From assembly GCA_016125385.1 (NCBI GenBank), contig WGLV01000002.1:124001-188000 (forward strand): DNA of 64,000 nucleotides, given 5' to 3'. Origin of the DNA: a bacterium (GTDB taxonomy: Bacteria > Hinthialibacterota > Hinthialibacteria > Hinthialibacterales > Hinthialibacteraceae). Below are positions 48,218-57,176 of this stretch, piece after piece. The translations under genes were made by a program, and so were the position numbers. Position 1 is the first letter of the stretch; every line of letters begins with the position of its first letter. The notes below the pieces were generated by a model that saw only the letters and a program-made list of their open reading frames with translations, made no database searches and was not told where the DNA came from.

Positions 48218-49270
48218 CTAATCCTGCGACAGGCGGGGATCGATGGCGTCGCGCAGGGCGTCACCCACGAGGTTATAGCTCAACACCGCGAGAAAGATGG
48301 CGATGCAGGGAGGATATACCATGAACGAGGCGGATTTGAGCTGATCGTAGGCGTCACGCAGAATGTTACCCCATGATGGGCTGGGCTGTTGAACGCCGAA
48401 GCCCAGCCAGGAGAGCCCCGCCTCGGCCAGAATGGCGTAAGCGATGCCGAAAGTAATGGTCACCAGCACGGGCGCCATCGCGTTGGGCAGCAGATGGACG
48501 AGTATGATGCGCGCGTGGTTGCACCCTAGCGCCCGCGCGCCGAGTATGTAGTCCGACGATTGCAGGCGGATCAACTCACCGCGAGTATAGCGCGCGATAG
48601 AGGTCCAACTGGTCAGGCCGATCACCATCATGACGTTGACGATGCTGGGCTCAAGCCAGGCCAGAATGGCGAGGATGAGGAAAAACGTTGGAAAACATTG
48701 AATGATCTCAATGACGCGCGAGATAACAATATCGGTCCACCCACCGTAATATCCCGCCAACGATCCGAGCAAAACGCCGATCATCGCCGCGATGCCCATT
48801 GAGACGAAACCCACCTGCAGCGAGACGATGGTTCCATACACCATGCGCGCGGCGAGGTCACGCCCGTTCTGGTCGGTACCGAACCAGTGGGCTGTGCTGG
48901 GAGGCCTGAGCGTATACGGCGAGGTTTCGGTGGGGCCATAGGGGATCATTGGCCACAGGGCGAAATCATTCTCGCTGAGTGCGGTTTTCGCGTCGAAGGT
49001 GACCTGGCTGAAGGGTGGGGTTTTCTGAATTACGTACTTCATCAACGGGACATTATGAATTACGTCCACCACGGCGGGAAAATGCCACTTCCCCTGATAA
49101 ATCGCGAAGATCGGCTGACGATTGGCGATCAGGGGACTGAAAAACGCGATCGCCATCATCAACGCGATAAAACCAAGGCCTATCATGCCCCGGTAGTTTC
49201 TCAGGTAAGAATCCATCGCGATGCGCCACAGCGAGCGCCCGATGGGATGAGCGTTGGGCGGCTTACTCAT
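48218..49270 (-). CDS. oppC: Oligo/dipeptide ABC transporter permease (OppC/DppC type)
   Basis: FGTDQNGRDLAARMVYGTIVSLQVGFVSM; SWLGFGVQQPSPSWGNIL; GDALRDAIDPRL. Confidence 0.95.
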   Translation of the reverse strand: MSKPPNAHPIGRSLWRIAMDSYLRNYRGMIGLGFIALMMAIAFFSPLIANRQPIFAIYQGKWHFPAVVDVIHNVPLMKYVIQKTPPFSQVTFDAKTALSENDFALWPMIPYGPTETSPYTLRPPSTAHWFGTDQNGRDLAARMVYGTIVSLQVGFVSMGIAAMIGVLLGSLAGYYGGWTDIVISRVIEIIQCFPTFFLILAILAWLEPSIVNVMMVIGLTSWTSIARYTRGELIRLQSSDYILGARALGCNHARIILVHLLPNAMAPVLVTITFGIAYAILAEAGLSWLGFGVQQPSPSWGNILRDAYDQLKSASFMVYPPCIAIFLAVLSYNLVGDALRDAIDPRLSQD

Positions 49271-50243
49271 AACGCACTCTCGGATCGACCACGCCGTACA
49301 ACAGGTCGGCGATCAGCGTGCCCGTCAGCACCAGCACGGCGGTGATGAATGAAAGCGCCATGATAGTGGGGTAATCGCGCTGAAAGATGCTCTCAAAAAA
49401 CAGACGGCCGATGCCCGGCCAGTTGAACATGACTTCGAGAATCACCGAACCGCCAATGATTTGCGGCAGCGTTAGACCGAGCAACGTCACCAATGGAATC
49501 AATGTGTTACGGAAGGCGTGTTTCGCGATTACGCTGGTCTCTCCCAGACCCTTGGCTCGAGCGGTGAGAATGTAATCCTGCTTGAGCACTTCAAGCATGT
49601 TCTGGCGGACGAAACGTGACTGGTAGGCCAGGCTGCCATAGGTAAAGCAAAACGTGATCAGGATGTAATGGCGGGCGAGGTCGGCGGTTTGCTGCAGCGG
49701 CGTCATCGATTGATAACCGTCCGAAACCATCCCCTGAAATGGCAACAGGTCCCATTGGATGCTGATCCATAAGATGAGCGGAATCGCCATCACGTAACTG
49801 GGCACGGCGTAAAGCCCGTACAGGATCGTGCTGGATATGGAATCGAACCAGCCATTGCGTTTCGCTCCCGATAGAACGCCGATGGGGATCGATATGACGA
49901 AGCCGATCGCGATGGAGAGAGCCGCCAGCGACATGGTGGCGGGCAGGCGTTCGAGAATTTTTTCCGATACCTTGCGCGAATCGGGGGTCATCGAATTGCC
50001 GAAGTCGAGGGTAGCGATTCGCTTAAGCCATTCGACGTATCGAACCGTGATTGGTTTGTCGAGGCCGTAATATTCGCGCAGTTGTTTGAACGCGCGTTCG
50101 CTGACGCGCGGGTCCATGATCTGATTGGCCTGCATGGCGGCGGGGTCTCCCGGCGCCAGATTGATGATGAAAAACGTCACCAGCGTGATGCCCAGCAGGG
50201 TGGGAATCGCGAGCAGTATTCGGCGAATGGCGTACGTCAGCAT
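49263..50243 (-). CDS. oppB: Oligo/dipeptide ABC transporter permease (OppB/DppB type)
   Basis: MLTYAIRRILLAIPTLLGITLVTFFIINLAPGDPA; QDYILTARAKGLGETSVIAKHAFRNTLIPLVT. Confidence 0.96.
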   Translation of the reverse strand: MLTYAIRRILLAIPTLLGITLVTFFIINLAPGDPAAMQANQIMDPRVSERAFKQLREYYGLDKPITVRYVEWLKRIATLDFGNSMTPDSRKVSEKILERLPATMSLAALSIAIGFVISIPIGVLSGAKRNGWFDSISSTILYGLYAVPSYVMAIPLILWISIQWDLLPFQGMVSDGYQSMTPLQQTADLARHYILITFCFTYGSLAYQSRFVRQNMLEVLKQDYILTARAKGLGETSVIAKHAFRNTLIPLVTLLGLTLPQIIGGSVILEVMFNWPGIGRLFFESIFQRDYPTIMALSFITAVLVLTGTLIADLLYGVVDPRVRYE

Positions 50244-50264
50244 CGGGAGTCCTGAGCCGCCGGG

Positions 50265-52064
50265 TCAGGGCTTAACCGCCGCCGCCTGCGGTGAAACCGG
50301 GGTCCACCATGCCTGATCGGACGGGCTGAAGTTAAAGATGCCGCGCGGTCCATACTGGATGCCGCGAATGCGTTTGTTGATCGCGTAAGTGCTTGAGCGG
50401 TTATACAGGAACAGATAGGGCTGATCGTCGTAAACGAGTTTGTGGATCTCCTGATAATATGCTTTCCGTTTATCTGGATCGAATTCGTGTCTGCCCAGTT
50501 CAAAGAGTTCATCCACGCGAGGGTTGCTATAGCCGCCATAATTGCGGCCGTCTTCGTATTCTTCGGTTCGCCAAAGGTTCCAGCCGGTGTCGGGGTCGGT
50601 TCCAGTGCCCCATCCCGCCATGTGAGCCTGAAATTCGTGCTTGCGGGTCATCTGCATGAAGGTCGCCCATTCCACGGTGCGCGTCTTCATATCGACGCCG
50701 ATGGCGCGCAGGTCCTGCTGAAAATAGTTGGCGATTTGAGGAGCGGTTTGCGACCCCTGCGGCAACAGCATGGTGAATTCGAATTTGACGCGCTTGCCGT
50801 CGACGTCCTTATACCGCCAGCCATCGGTTTCATCTTTTTCCCATCCGGCTTCGTTCAGTAATTCATCCGCCTTGGCTGGATCGTATTTGAGCAGTTCGAC
50901 ATTGGGGTTATACATCCATGCGTCGGGGTGATAGATACCGCGGCATTGTTCGTAGAGGTTGTATAAAACTTTGTCGAGAATCAGGTTGATGTTCATGGCG
51001 TGAGTCATGGCGACGCGCACGCGTTTGTCGTTGAAAAACGGGTTGCCGCCGTCCATGTTCCAGCCGATATAGTAATACGACCATTCCGGCTGGAGCAGTT
51101 TGCGGCCGATGCTGGCGAACTGATCGCCGCTGGTCTGTTTGGCGAATTGCTCGCCGGAAAGCAGCGTGCAATCGAGATCGCCTTTTTCAAACGAGAGCAG
51201 TTGTGCGTTGTGATCGGGAATCAGGCGGAACACCACCCGTTTGAAGTAGGGCTTGGGACCGGGGTAGTCTTCCCAGCGTTCGAGTACGATGCGGTCGTTG
51301 GCGATCCATTCCTTGATTTTGTATGATCCGCTTCCCACCGGATTGCGGTTCAGTTCGGAATAATAATCGCCCTGTTGCAGACTGGGTTCCTCATCCTGAT
51401 GAACTTCGTACAGATGTTTGGGGATGATCGGGAAGAACACGTTCCATTTGGCTGTGGGCACCGCTTCCTTATGGACGAATTTCACCGTGAGGTCGTCGAG
51501 CGCGACGCATTCCTTGATGTCGTCGGTGCCGGTTTTAACCGCGGGGCAGGGAACCCGGTCATCGAGAATGGTCTTCCATGAATAGGCGATATCATGCGCG
51601 TTCAGCGGTTCGCCGTCCTGCCAGGTAAGGCCCGGTTTGAGTTTAAGAATCGCGGAGAGGTGATCTTCAGATTCCTCGTACGAATCGACCCACGCTTTAT
51701 TAAGCGTCCAGTCCATTTTGGCGTCGAATTGAAACGGGCCTTCGAACGTCAGATCGTTTACCATGTATTCATACATGGATGAAGCGAAGATCGGGTTCAA
51801 ATTCTGCGGATTCCCATCGAGATTGAGATAGAGCGTTCCGTCCGTATCAACCTGAGAGCGGTCATCAGGCGCGGCCTGGTACATCTCGGGCGGATTCACC
51901 AGAGGATCGTCGGCGGGATTGTAGGCGAATTCTTCGCCGGACGATTCTTCCTGAACCGGCGCCTTGGTACAGGCGGAAAGCAGCAGGGCGGCGCAAACGG
52001 CGGCGGCGATGGTCAGAGTGGACAGAGTACGCGTTGAACCATTATAGAACGGGACTGATTTCAT
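50265..52064 (-). CDS. oppA: Peptide ABC transporter substrate-binding lipoprotein (SBP family 5)
   Basis: Lipobox LLLSACTK; LNLDGNPQNLNPIFASSMYEYMVNDLTFEGPFQFDAKM; GSGSYKIKEWIANDRIVLERWEDYPG. Confidence 0.94.
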   Translation of the reverse strand: MKSVPFYNGSTRTLSTLTIAAAVCAALLLSACTKAPVQEESSGEEFAYNPADDPLVNPPEMYQAAPDDRSQVDTDGTLYLNLDGNPQNLNPIFASSMYEYMVNDLTFEGPFQFDAKMDWTLNKAWVDSYEESEDHLSAILKLKPGLTWQDGEPLNAHDIAYSWKTILDDRVPCPAVKTGTDDIKECVALDDLTVKFVHKEAVPTAKWNVFFPIIPKHLYEVHQDEEPSLQQGDYYSELNRNPVGSGSYKIKEWIANDRIVLERWEDYPGPKPYFKRVVFRLIPDHNAQLLSFEKGDLDCTLLSGEQFAKQTSGDQFASIGRKLLQPEWSYYYIGWNMDGGNPFFNDKRVRVAMTHAMNINLILDKVLYNLYEQCRGIYHPDAWMYNPNVELLKYDPAKADELLNEAGWEKDETDGWRYKDVDGKRVKFEFTMLLPQGSQTAPQIANYFQQDLRAIGVDMKTRTVEWATFMQMTRKHEFQAHMAGWGTGTDPDTGWNLWRTEEYEDGRNYGGYSNPRVDELFELGRHEFDPDKRKAYYQEIHKLVYDDQPYLFLYNRSSTYAINKRIRGIQYGPRGIFNFSPSDQAWWTPVSPQAAAVKP

Positions 52065-52112
52065 GGGTTGAGCTTCTCCCGGATATTTCTTTCAACTGAA
52101 TTCGGCAATCAA

Positions 52113-52448
52113 TTAGTCGAGCATGGCGTCGAACGCCTCAAAGTCGCTTTGATAAATGGTGAAACTTTTGTCGAGATGAACCACGCGGAACAGCTCCAGC
52201 AGTTCGCCGCTTGGGCTGCACAGAGCGATGATTTTGCTGGCTTCGGTTGCGTCGCGATGCGATTCAAGCAATTGGCGCAGACCGGAACTGTTCATGTACT
52301 CGGTCTGCGAAAAATCGATCAGTATTTTTCTTCGATCGCGAACCGAGCGTTTTAACGCCGCTGAAAACTCGGGCAGGTTTACAACGTCGATGCGCCCGCA
52401 GGGTTTAATGACGGCGATATCCGTTTCAAGCCTGACTTCAATACTCAT
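52113..52448 (-). CDS. STAS-domain anti-sigma-factor antagonist
   Basis: IKPCGRIDVVNLPEFSAALKRSVRDRRKILIDFSQTEYMNSSGLRQLLES. Confidence 0.93.
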   Translation of the reverse strand: MSIEVRLETDIAVIKPCGRIDVVNLPEFSAALKRSVRDRRKILIDFSQTEYMNSSGLRQLLESHRDATEASKIIALCSPSGELLELFRVVHLDKSFTIYQSDFEAFDAMLD

Positions 52449-52558
52449 TCATGTAACTCCATCAAGCGTACTGTCTGGGTTGATTCAGTGTATCACGAAT
52501 CGTCTCATAGGGGATGCGTTTGCGACTTCCCTGCGAGAGATTGAAATACGGGACCGCT

Positions 52559-53692
52559 TTATTTTACGTCGATTGCAAGAAAGGTTAAATCGTCATCGAT
52601 TTCACCTTGATGGTGAATTTTCAGATCGTGATACAACCGATCGATAAAATCACTTAACGGCAGATGAGCGTGACGCTGAATCATTGCTTTCAGACCTTCC
52701 ATACCCAGCATGGCGCCGGCGGCGTTTCGCGCTTCGAGAAAACCGTCGGTATACATCATGATCCGGTCTCCCGATTCGATGGAGGCGACCGTCTCATTTT
52801 GTTCGCTCAAAATCTTCGGAATCATACCCACCGGCGGCATGTGCGATGAAATCGCGTCAAGCGCGCCGGTCGCGCCGCGCCGGATGAACAGATCGGGGTG
52901 CCCTGCGTTGGAGACGGTCAGGACGCCTTCATCCAGATCGAGAACCGCCAGGCAGAGCGTAATGAACATGGAGGTTCGCTCAAGATTGGCGGTGATGAAT
53001 CGGTTTAAGAGATGAACGACGTTGGAGGGTGGGCGGTTTTCAGCGAGCCGTTGCTGGAGCTGCGTGTGAACCAGATTGGCGGTCAGCGCGGCGGAGACGC
53101 CGTGTCCGCTGACGTCGTACAGAGCGGCGGCGATGCCATGATCGCCGTGCTGGTGGATGCTCAGGTAATCGCCGCCAATGGCGATGAGCGGTTCATAGCG
53201 GTAATCGAGATGAAGCCGCGCGGTTTCGATTTTTTCAGGCAGAAGGCAACGTTGAATAATGCCGGCGTGGAGAAGGTCTTCATCCAGCTGACGCTGTTGT
53301 TCCTTCACCCGCTGTTGCATCTCGCTGATATTGAGCACTCGCTCGACGACCTTGATGAGGTAAGGCAGGTCGATCGGCTTGGCGACGAAATCGCTCGCGC
53401 CGCGTTTCATCGCTTCGATCGCCGATTCCATGGTACCGAACGCGGTCATGATAACCACAGGCGTTTCAATGCCGCGCTCGACGATCTCTTGAAGCAGTTC
53501 GAGCCCCCCCATTTTGGGCATCATCAGATCGCTGACGATGAGATCGGGTTTGGCTCCGGCGATTTTTTCCAGCGCTTCTTCGCCGTGGCCCGCTTCGACG
53601 ACTTCGTAGCCTTTAAATTCAGCGAAATCGCGCAGATTTTCGCGGATCTCGAGTTCGTCATCGACAATTAATAGTTTTTTCGCCGCTGCCAT
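52559..53692 (-). CDS. Response regulator with PP2C-type (RsbU/SpoIIE) phosphatase output
   Basis: LLIVDDELEIRENLRDF, DLIVSDLMMPKMGGLELLQ; IGGDYLSIHQHGDHGIAAALYDVSGHGVSAALTANLVHTQLQ; GDRIMMYTDGFLEARN. Confidence 0.95.
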   Translation of the reverse strand: MAAAKKLLIVDDELEIRENLRDFAEFKGYEVVEAGHGEEALEKIAGAKPDLIVSDLMMPKMGGLELLQEIVERGIETPVVIMTAFGTMESAIEAMKRGASDFVAKPIDLPYLIKVVERVLNISEMQQRVKEQQRQLDEDLLHAGIIQRCLLPEKIETARLHLDYRYEPLIAIGGDYLSIHQHGDHGIAAALYDVSGHGVSAALTANLVHTQLQQRLAENRPPSNVVHLLNRFITANLERTSMFITLCLAVLDLDEGVLTVSNAGHPDLFIRRGATGALDAISSHMPPVGMIPKILSEQNETVASIESGDRIMMYTDGFLEARNAAGAMLGMEGLKAMIQRHAHLPLSDFIDRLYHDLKIHHQGEIDDDLTFLAIDVK

Positions 53693-53858
53693 ATTGAGTA
53701 GATCCCGCCGCTTTGCCGTCGCTGAAAGAATGTGGAACTACTTTACAACAATCGGCCGGAAAATTGACTCCCCGTGTCATCCGTTGATCGGAAATCCCGT
53801 CGTGTGAGACAATAAAATGGAATCAAACTCTGCGACGCGCATCAGTGGGGATGAAATG

Positions 53859-55940
53859 CCGAAACATAACATGAATCGACGGCGCTTTATTGAAGTTCAG
53901 GCGTTGACCGGGGCGGGGTTGTTGATGGCGCCGAAACTGGCGTCAGCGAACGCCGGTTTGGAACTGAAACCAACCGGACTGATCGGAGGCTTGAAACAGG
54001 TCGAAGGAGAATCGCTTATCGAAGGCGGCACCTGGTATGAAGCCGAAACAAAAGGGCAGGGGTTTGAGTATCGCTTTGAAAAGGGCGCTTTAAAAAACGC
54101 ATCCTGGCTGATGGCTGATTTTCTGGTGTCAGGTCTTTACCTGACGGTATTTGAATTGCGCTTACGCGAAGGAGAAGACGGTCCATCTTTTGTGTTGCGG
54201 TACAAAGGTTTGAATCAGGCCGGCGCCCGAATTCGGCTGCCGCTTGAATCCGTCAATCAGAATCGCTGGCGACTCGAACGCGAGGGAGCCTGGTTGAAGC
54301 CGTTATGCAGCGGCGACCGCGTCGATCTGGAACAAGTGGATCGGATGCGGTTAACAGTAGCGATCAAAACCGATGATCCGGTCCGGTTTATTCAGACATC
54401 GTTTTTCGCAATGAATGAAGAACCGCCTCGTCTCGACAAGCCCGCGCTTCCCAAGGGTGTATTGCTCGATGAAATGGGGCAAAGCACGATTCATCAGTGG
54501 CCGGCGAAAACCAAAAGCGTGGATGAATTAAGTCAACGCCTGACCGATCAACTCAAACGTTCCAGCGCTGCCCAATGGCCGGATGGTTTTTCCGCTTGGG
54601 GCGGGTGGGCCGCCAATCCTTCAAAACCCTCGCATGCCCCCGGATTTTTCAGGACGCATCATGATGGAAAGCGCTGGTATCTGGTCGATCCGGATGGCTT
54701 TCTATTCTGGTCAGCGGGGCTGGATTGCGTCCGCGCGTCGATTGGCGCCAACTGCGGCGGTCTGGAAGCCGCGCTACGCTGGAAACCAGAACCGCCTGGA
54801 GAATATCAAAAAGCGTTTTCCGCCGAATCCGCCGATTATCTTTCCGCGAATTTTATTCGCGTGTTTGGCGCCGATTCATGGTATGACAAATGGGCGTCCA
54901 TCACGCTCTCCGAAATGAAGGCCATTGGTTTCAATACGGTGGGCAACTGGTCGCAGTGGGAGATCGCCCGGAAGGCGCGTTTCCCTTACGTCATCCCCAT
55001 GGGCTCAGGATGGAAACGTTCGCGCATGGTGTACCGCGATTTTCCTGATGTGTATCACTCCGATTTTGAATTGGACGCGGCGGATTACGCCGGCCAGCTT
55101 GATCCTTTGAAGGACGACCCCTCCATGATTGGTTATTTTCTGATGAATGAACCGACGTGGGGTTTTTCAAAAGAACCGCCTGCCGTGGGGATGTTGTTTA
55201 ATACCCCCGAGTGCGAATCAAGAAAAGAACTGGCGAAGTTTCTGGGAGAGCGTTACGCCGATTCCTCCACACTGGCGAAGTCATGGGAGCTCGACGTGGA
55301 TTTCAACCGGATCGCTCGCGGCGAGTGGAAAACCCGGCTGACGGAAACCGCGCGTAAAGACCTGGTGGATTTCAGTGAATTGATGGTCGAACGCTATTTC
55401 ACCATGTTGAGCGACCATTGCAGGAAGGTCGATCCAAATCATCTGAATCTTGGAATCCGATACGCGGGCGTACCGCCGGAATGGACGCTGCGGGGAATGC
55501 GCAATTTCGACGTGTTCAGCGCGAACAGCTATACCGAGAAAGTTCCGTTTGATGCGTCGAAAAAGATATCCACCATGTTAAATCTTCCCGTTATGATTGG
55601 TGAATGGCATTTCGGCGCGTTAGATGTGGGGCTCCCGGCTTCAGGGATCGGCCGTGTTGCGACTCAGAAGGAACGTGGCGCCGCTTACCGCTATTACCTT
55701 GAAGACGCGGCGGCGAATCCATACTGCGTGGGAGTACACTGGTTTACTATGTACGATCAGTCGGCGATGGGACGTTTTGACGGAGAAAATTACAACATCG
55801 GCTTTTTTGATGTGTGCAACCGGCCGTATGAAGAGTTGGCCGCCGCGGCGCGAATCGCTCACGAGCGGATTTACGATCTGGCGGCTGGCACGAAAAAACC
55901 TTTTGACGAACCGCCAACCTATCTGACGAAAATATATTGA
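53859..55940 (+). CDS. GH50-like beta-agarase family glycoside hydrolase, exported
   Basis: NRRRFIEVQALTGAGLLMAPKLASANA; RTHHDGKRWYLVDPDGFLFWSAGLDCVRASIGAN; GYFLMNEPTWGF; VGVHWFTMYDQSAMGRFDGENYNIGFFDVCNRPYEEL. Confidence 0.8.
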   Translation, partial: PKHNMNRRRFIEVQALTGAGLLMAPKLASANAGLELKPTGLIGGLKQVEGESLIEGGTWYEAETKGQGFEYRFEKGALKNASWLMADFLVSGLYLTVFELRLREGEDGPSFVLRYKGLNQAGARIRLPLESVNQNRWRLEREGAWLKPLCSGDRVDLEQVDRMRLTVAIKTDDPVRFIQTSFFAMNEEPPRLDKPALPKGVLLDEMGQSTIHQWPAKTKSVDELSQRLTDQLKRSSAAQWPDGFSAWGGWAANPSKPSHAPGFFRTHHDGKRWYLVDPDGFLFWSAGLDCVRASIGANCGGLEAALRWKPEPPGEYQKAFSAESADYLSANFIRVFGADSWYDKWASITLSEMKAIGFNTVGNWSQWEIARKARFPYVIPMGSGWKRSRMVYRDFPDVYHSDFELDAADYAGQLDPLKDDPSMIGYFLMNEPTWGFSKEPPAVGMLFNTPECESRKELAKFLGERYADSSTLAKSWELDVDFNRIARGEWKTRLTETARKDLVDFSELMVERYFTMLSDHCRKVDPNHLNLGIRYAGVPPEWTLRGMRNFDVFSANSYTEKVPFDASKKISTMLNLPVMIGEWHFGALDVGLPASGIGRVATQKERGAAYRYYLEDAAANPYCVGVHWFTMYDQSAMGRFDGENYNIGFFDVCNRPYEELAAAARIAHERIYDLAAGTKKPFDEPPTYLTKIY

Positions 55941-55950
55941 TCGAATGTGA

Positions 55951-55980
55951 CAAGGCCTTCCGAACGGGAGGCCTTGTTTG
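55951..55980 (+). terminator. Terminator after the agarase-like gene
   Basis: CAAGGCCT-n10-AGGCCTTG followed by TTTG. Confidence 0.7.
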
Positions 55981-56199
55981 ATTATCTATCGCCGCCCGCT
56001 TTGATTTTTGCGCCGGGCGCCTGGCTGAAAAACAAATCGTCCACGGAATCCGTTTCTGTTGAGCCTCGATCGTTTGAGCGGCGGAATCGCTTTTGAATAA
56101 CGGATGAACAATCGAGCGAAGGGGGCATGGAACACGTTACGGATTTACATCGGCGCGCCACGCCCTGCCTGACGGTTGGACCTTTACGGCGTTGATCTC

Positions 56200-56748
56200 T
56201 TAACATGACTGGTTTGAATCTTCATTTTGGGGTTCAAAGTCACGATACAACAGGCTGGGTTGAATACCCTGGTTGTTCTGATATTTTCCGCTGTTGTACT
56301 TGGTGAACTCGCCTTCGATGCCATGATAATAAATCTGGCAAATCTGCACCCCGGGATACACGCGAATAGGCTGAACGCAAAACATCTCCAGCGTCCAGTA
56401 ACCCGCGAATCCCACGTCGCCGAATCCTGCGGTTACGTGAACGAACAAGCCGAGGCGTCCGATGGACGAGCGCCCCTCCAGCATGGGTACGAAAGTATCC
56501 GTTTTGGTATATTCCAGCGTCCGGCCCAGATACAGGCGGTTGCTTTCCAGCACGAAGCCTTCATCGGGAATGACGATTGGCTCGGCTTCGTTCGGCTTTT
56601 TCATATCGAGGCAGCGATCGCGATAGACCAGCAGTTCGTTATGCAGGCGCAGATTATAACTGTTGGGATTCAACTGGCGCTCGTCGAACGGTTCGATGAC
56701 GATTTCGCGCCCCAGATGCTTTTGTATCTGCTTTCCGGATAGAATCAT
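56200..56748 (-). CDS. dcd: dCTP deaminase
   Basis: MILSGKQIQKHL; NPNSYNLRLHNELLVYRD; LEGRSSIGRLGLFVHVTAGFGDVGFAGYWTLEM. Confidence 0.95.
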   Translation of the reverse strand: MILSGKQIQKHLGREIVIEPFDERQLNPNSYNLRLHNELLVYRDRCLDMKKPNEAEPIVIPDEGFVLESNRLYLGRTLEYTKTDTFVPMLEGRSSIGRLGLFVHVTAGFGDVGFAGYWTLEMFCVQPIRVYPGVQICQIYYHGIEGEFTKYNSGKYQNNQGIQPSLLYRDFEPQNEDSNQSC

Positions 56749-56753
56749 ATTAT

Positions 56754-57176
56754 TCAGGTCACGGCGGACAGGGTCCGGATGCGTTCGACCATCGAATAAA
56801 ATCCGTTGCGCCGGTTAGGGCTGAGATGCTGATCGAGCCCCAGTTTTTCGAATACCGCGTCGATGTCGACGGAGCGGATTTCATCCAGAGTCTTGCCCGA
56901 ATACGCCATAAGTAAAATCGCGATCAGGCCTTTGACGATATGGGCGTCGCTGTCGGCGATAATTTCATACCGAACTGGGTCGTCATCCGAAACGCGCGTC
57001 ACCATCCACACCTGACTCAGGCAGCCTCGGACTTTCGTTTCTTCGGTCTTTAACGCCTCATCCATCGGAGGCAGATGACGGCCCAGATCAATGATGACCC
57101 GATAGCGTTCTTCCCAGTCATCCAGAATTTCAAACGTTTCATATAAATGATCGAGCTTATTGGTCGTCATTCTCAA
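56754..57176 (-). CDS. sufE: SufE family Fe-S assembly / cysteine desulfurase sulfur acceptor
   Basis: DDWEERYRVIIDLGRHLPPMDEALKTEETKVRGCLSQVWMV; ADSDAHIVKGLIAILLMAYSGKTLDEI. Confidence 0.96.
   Translation of the reverse strand: MRMTTNKLDHLYETFEILDDWEERYRVIIDLGRHLPPMDEALKTEETKVRGCLSQVWMVTRVSDDDPVRYEIIADSDAHIVKGLIAILLMAYSGKTLDEIRSVDIDAVFEKLGLDQHLSPNRRNGFYSMVERIRTLSAVT

Noticed and set aside
55982-56206. 74 aa minus-strand ORF between the agarase and dcd genes
   Set aside because: Short, Arg/Ser-rich, no homology-like features; likely non-coding.
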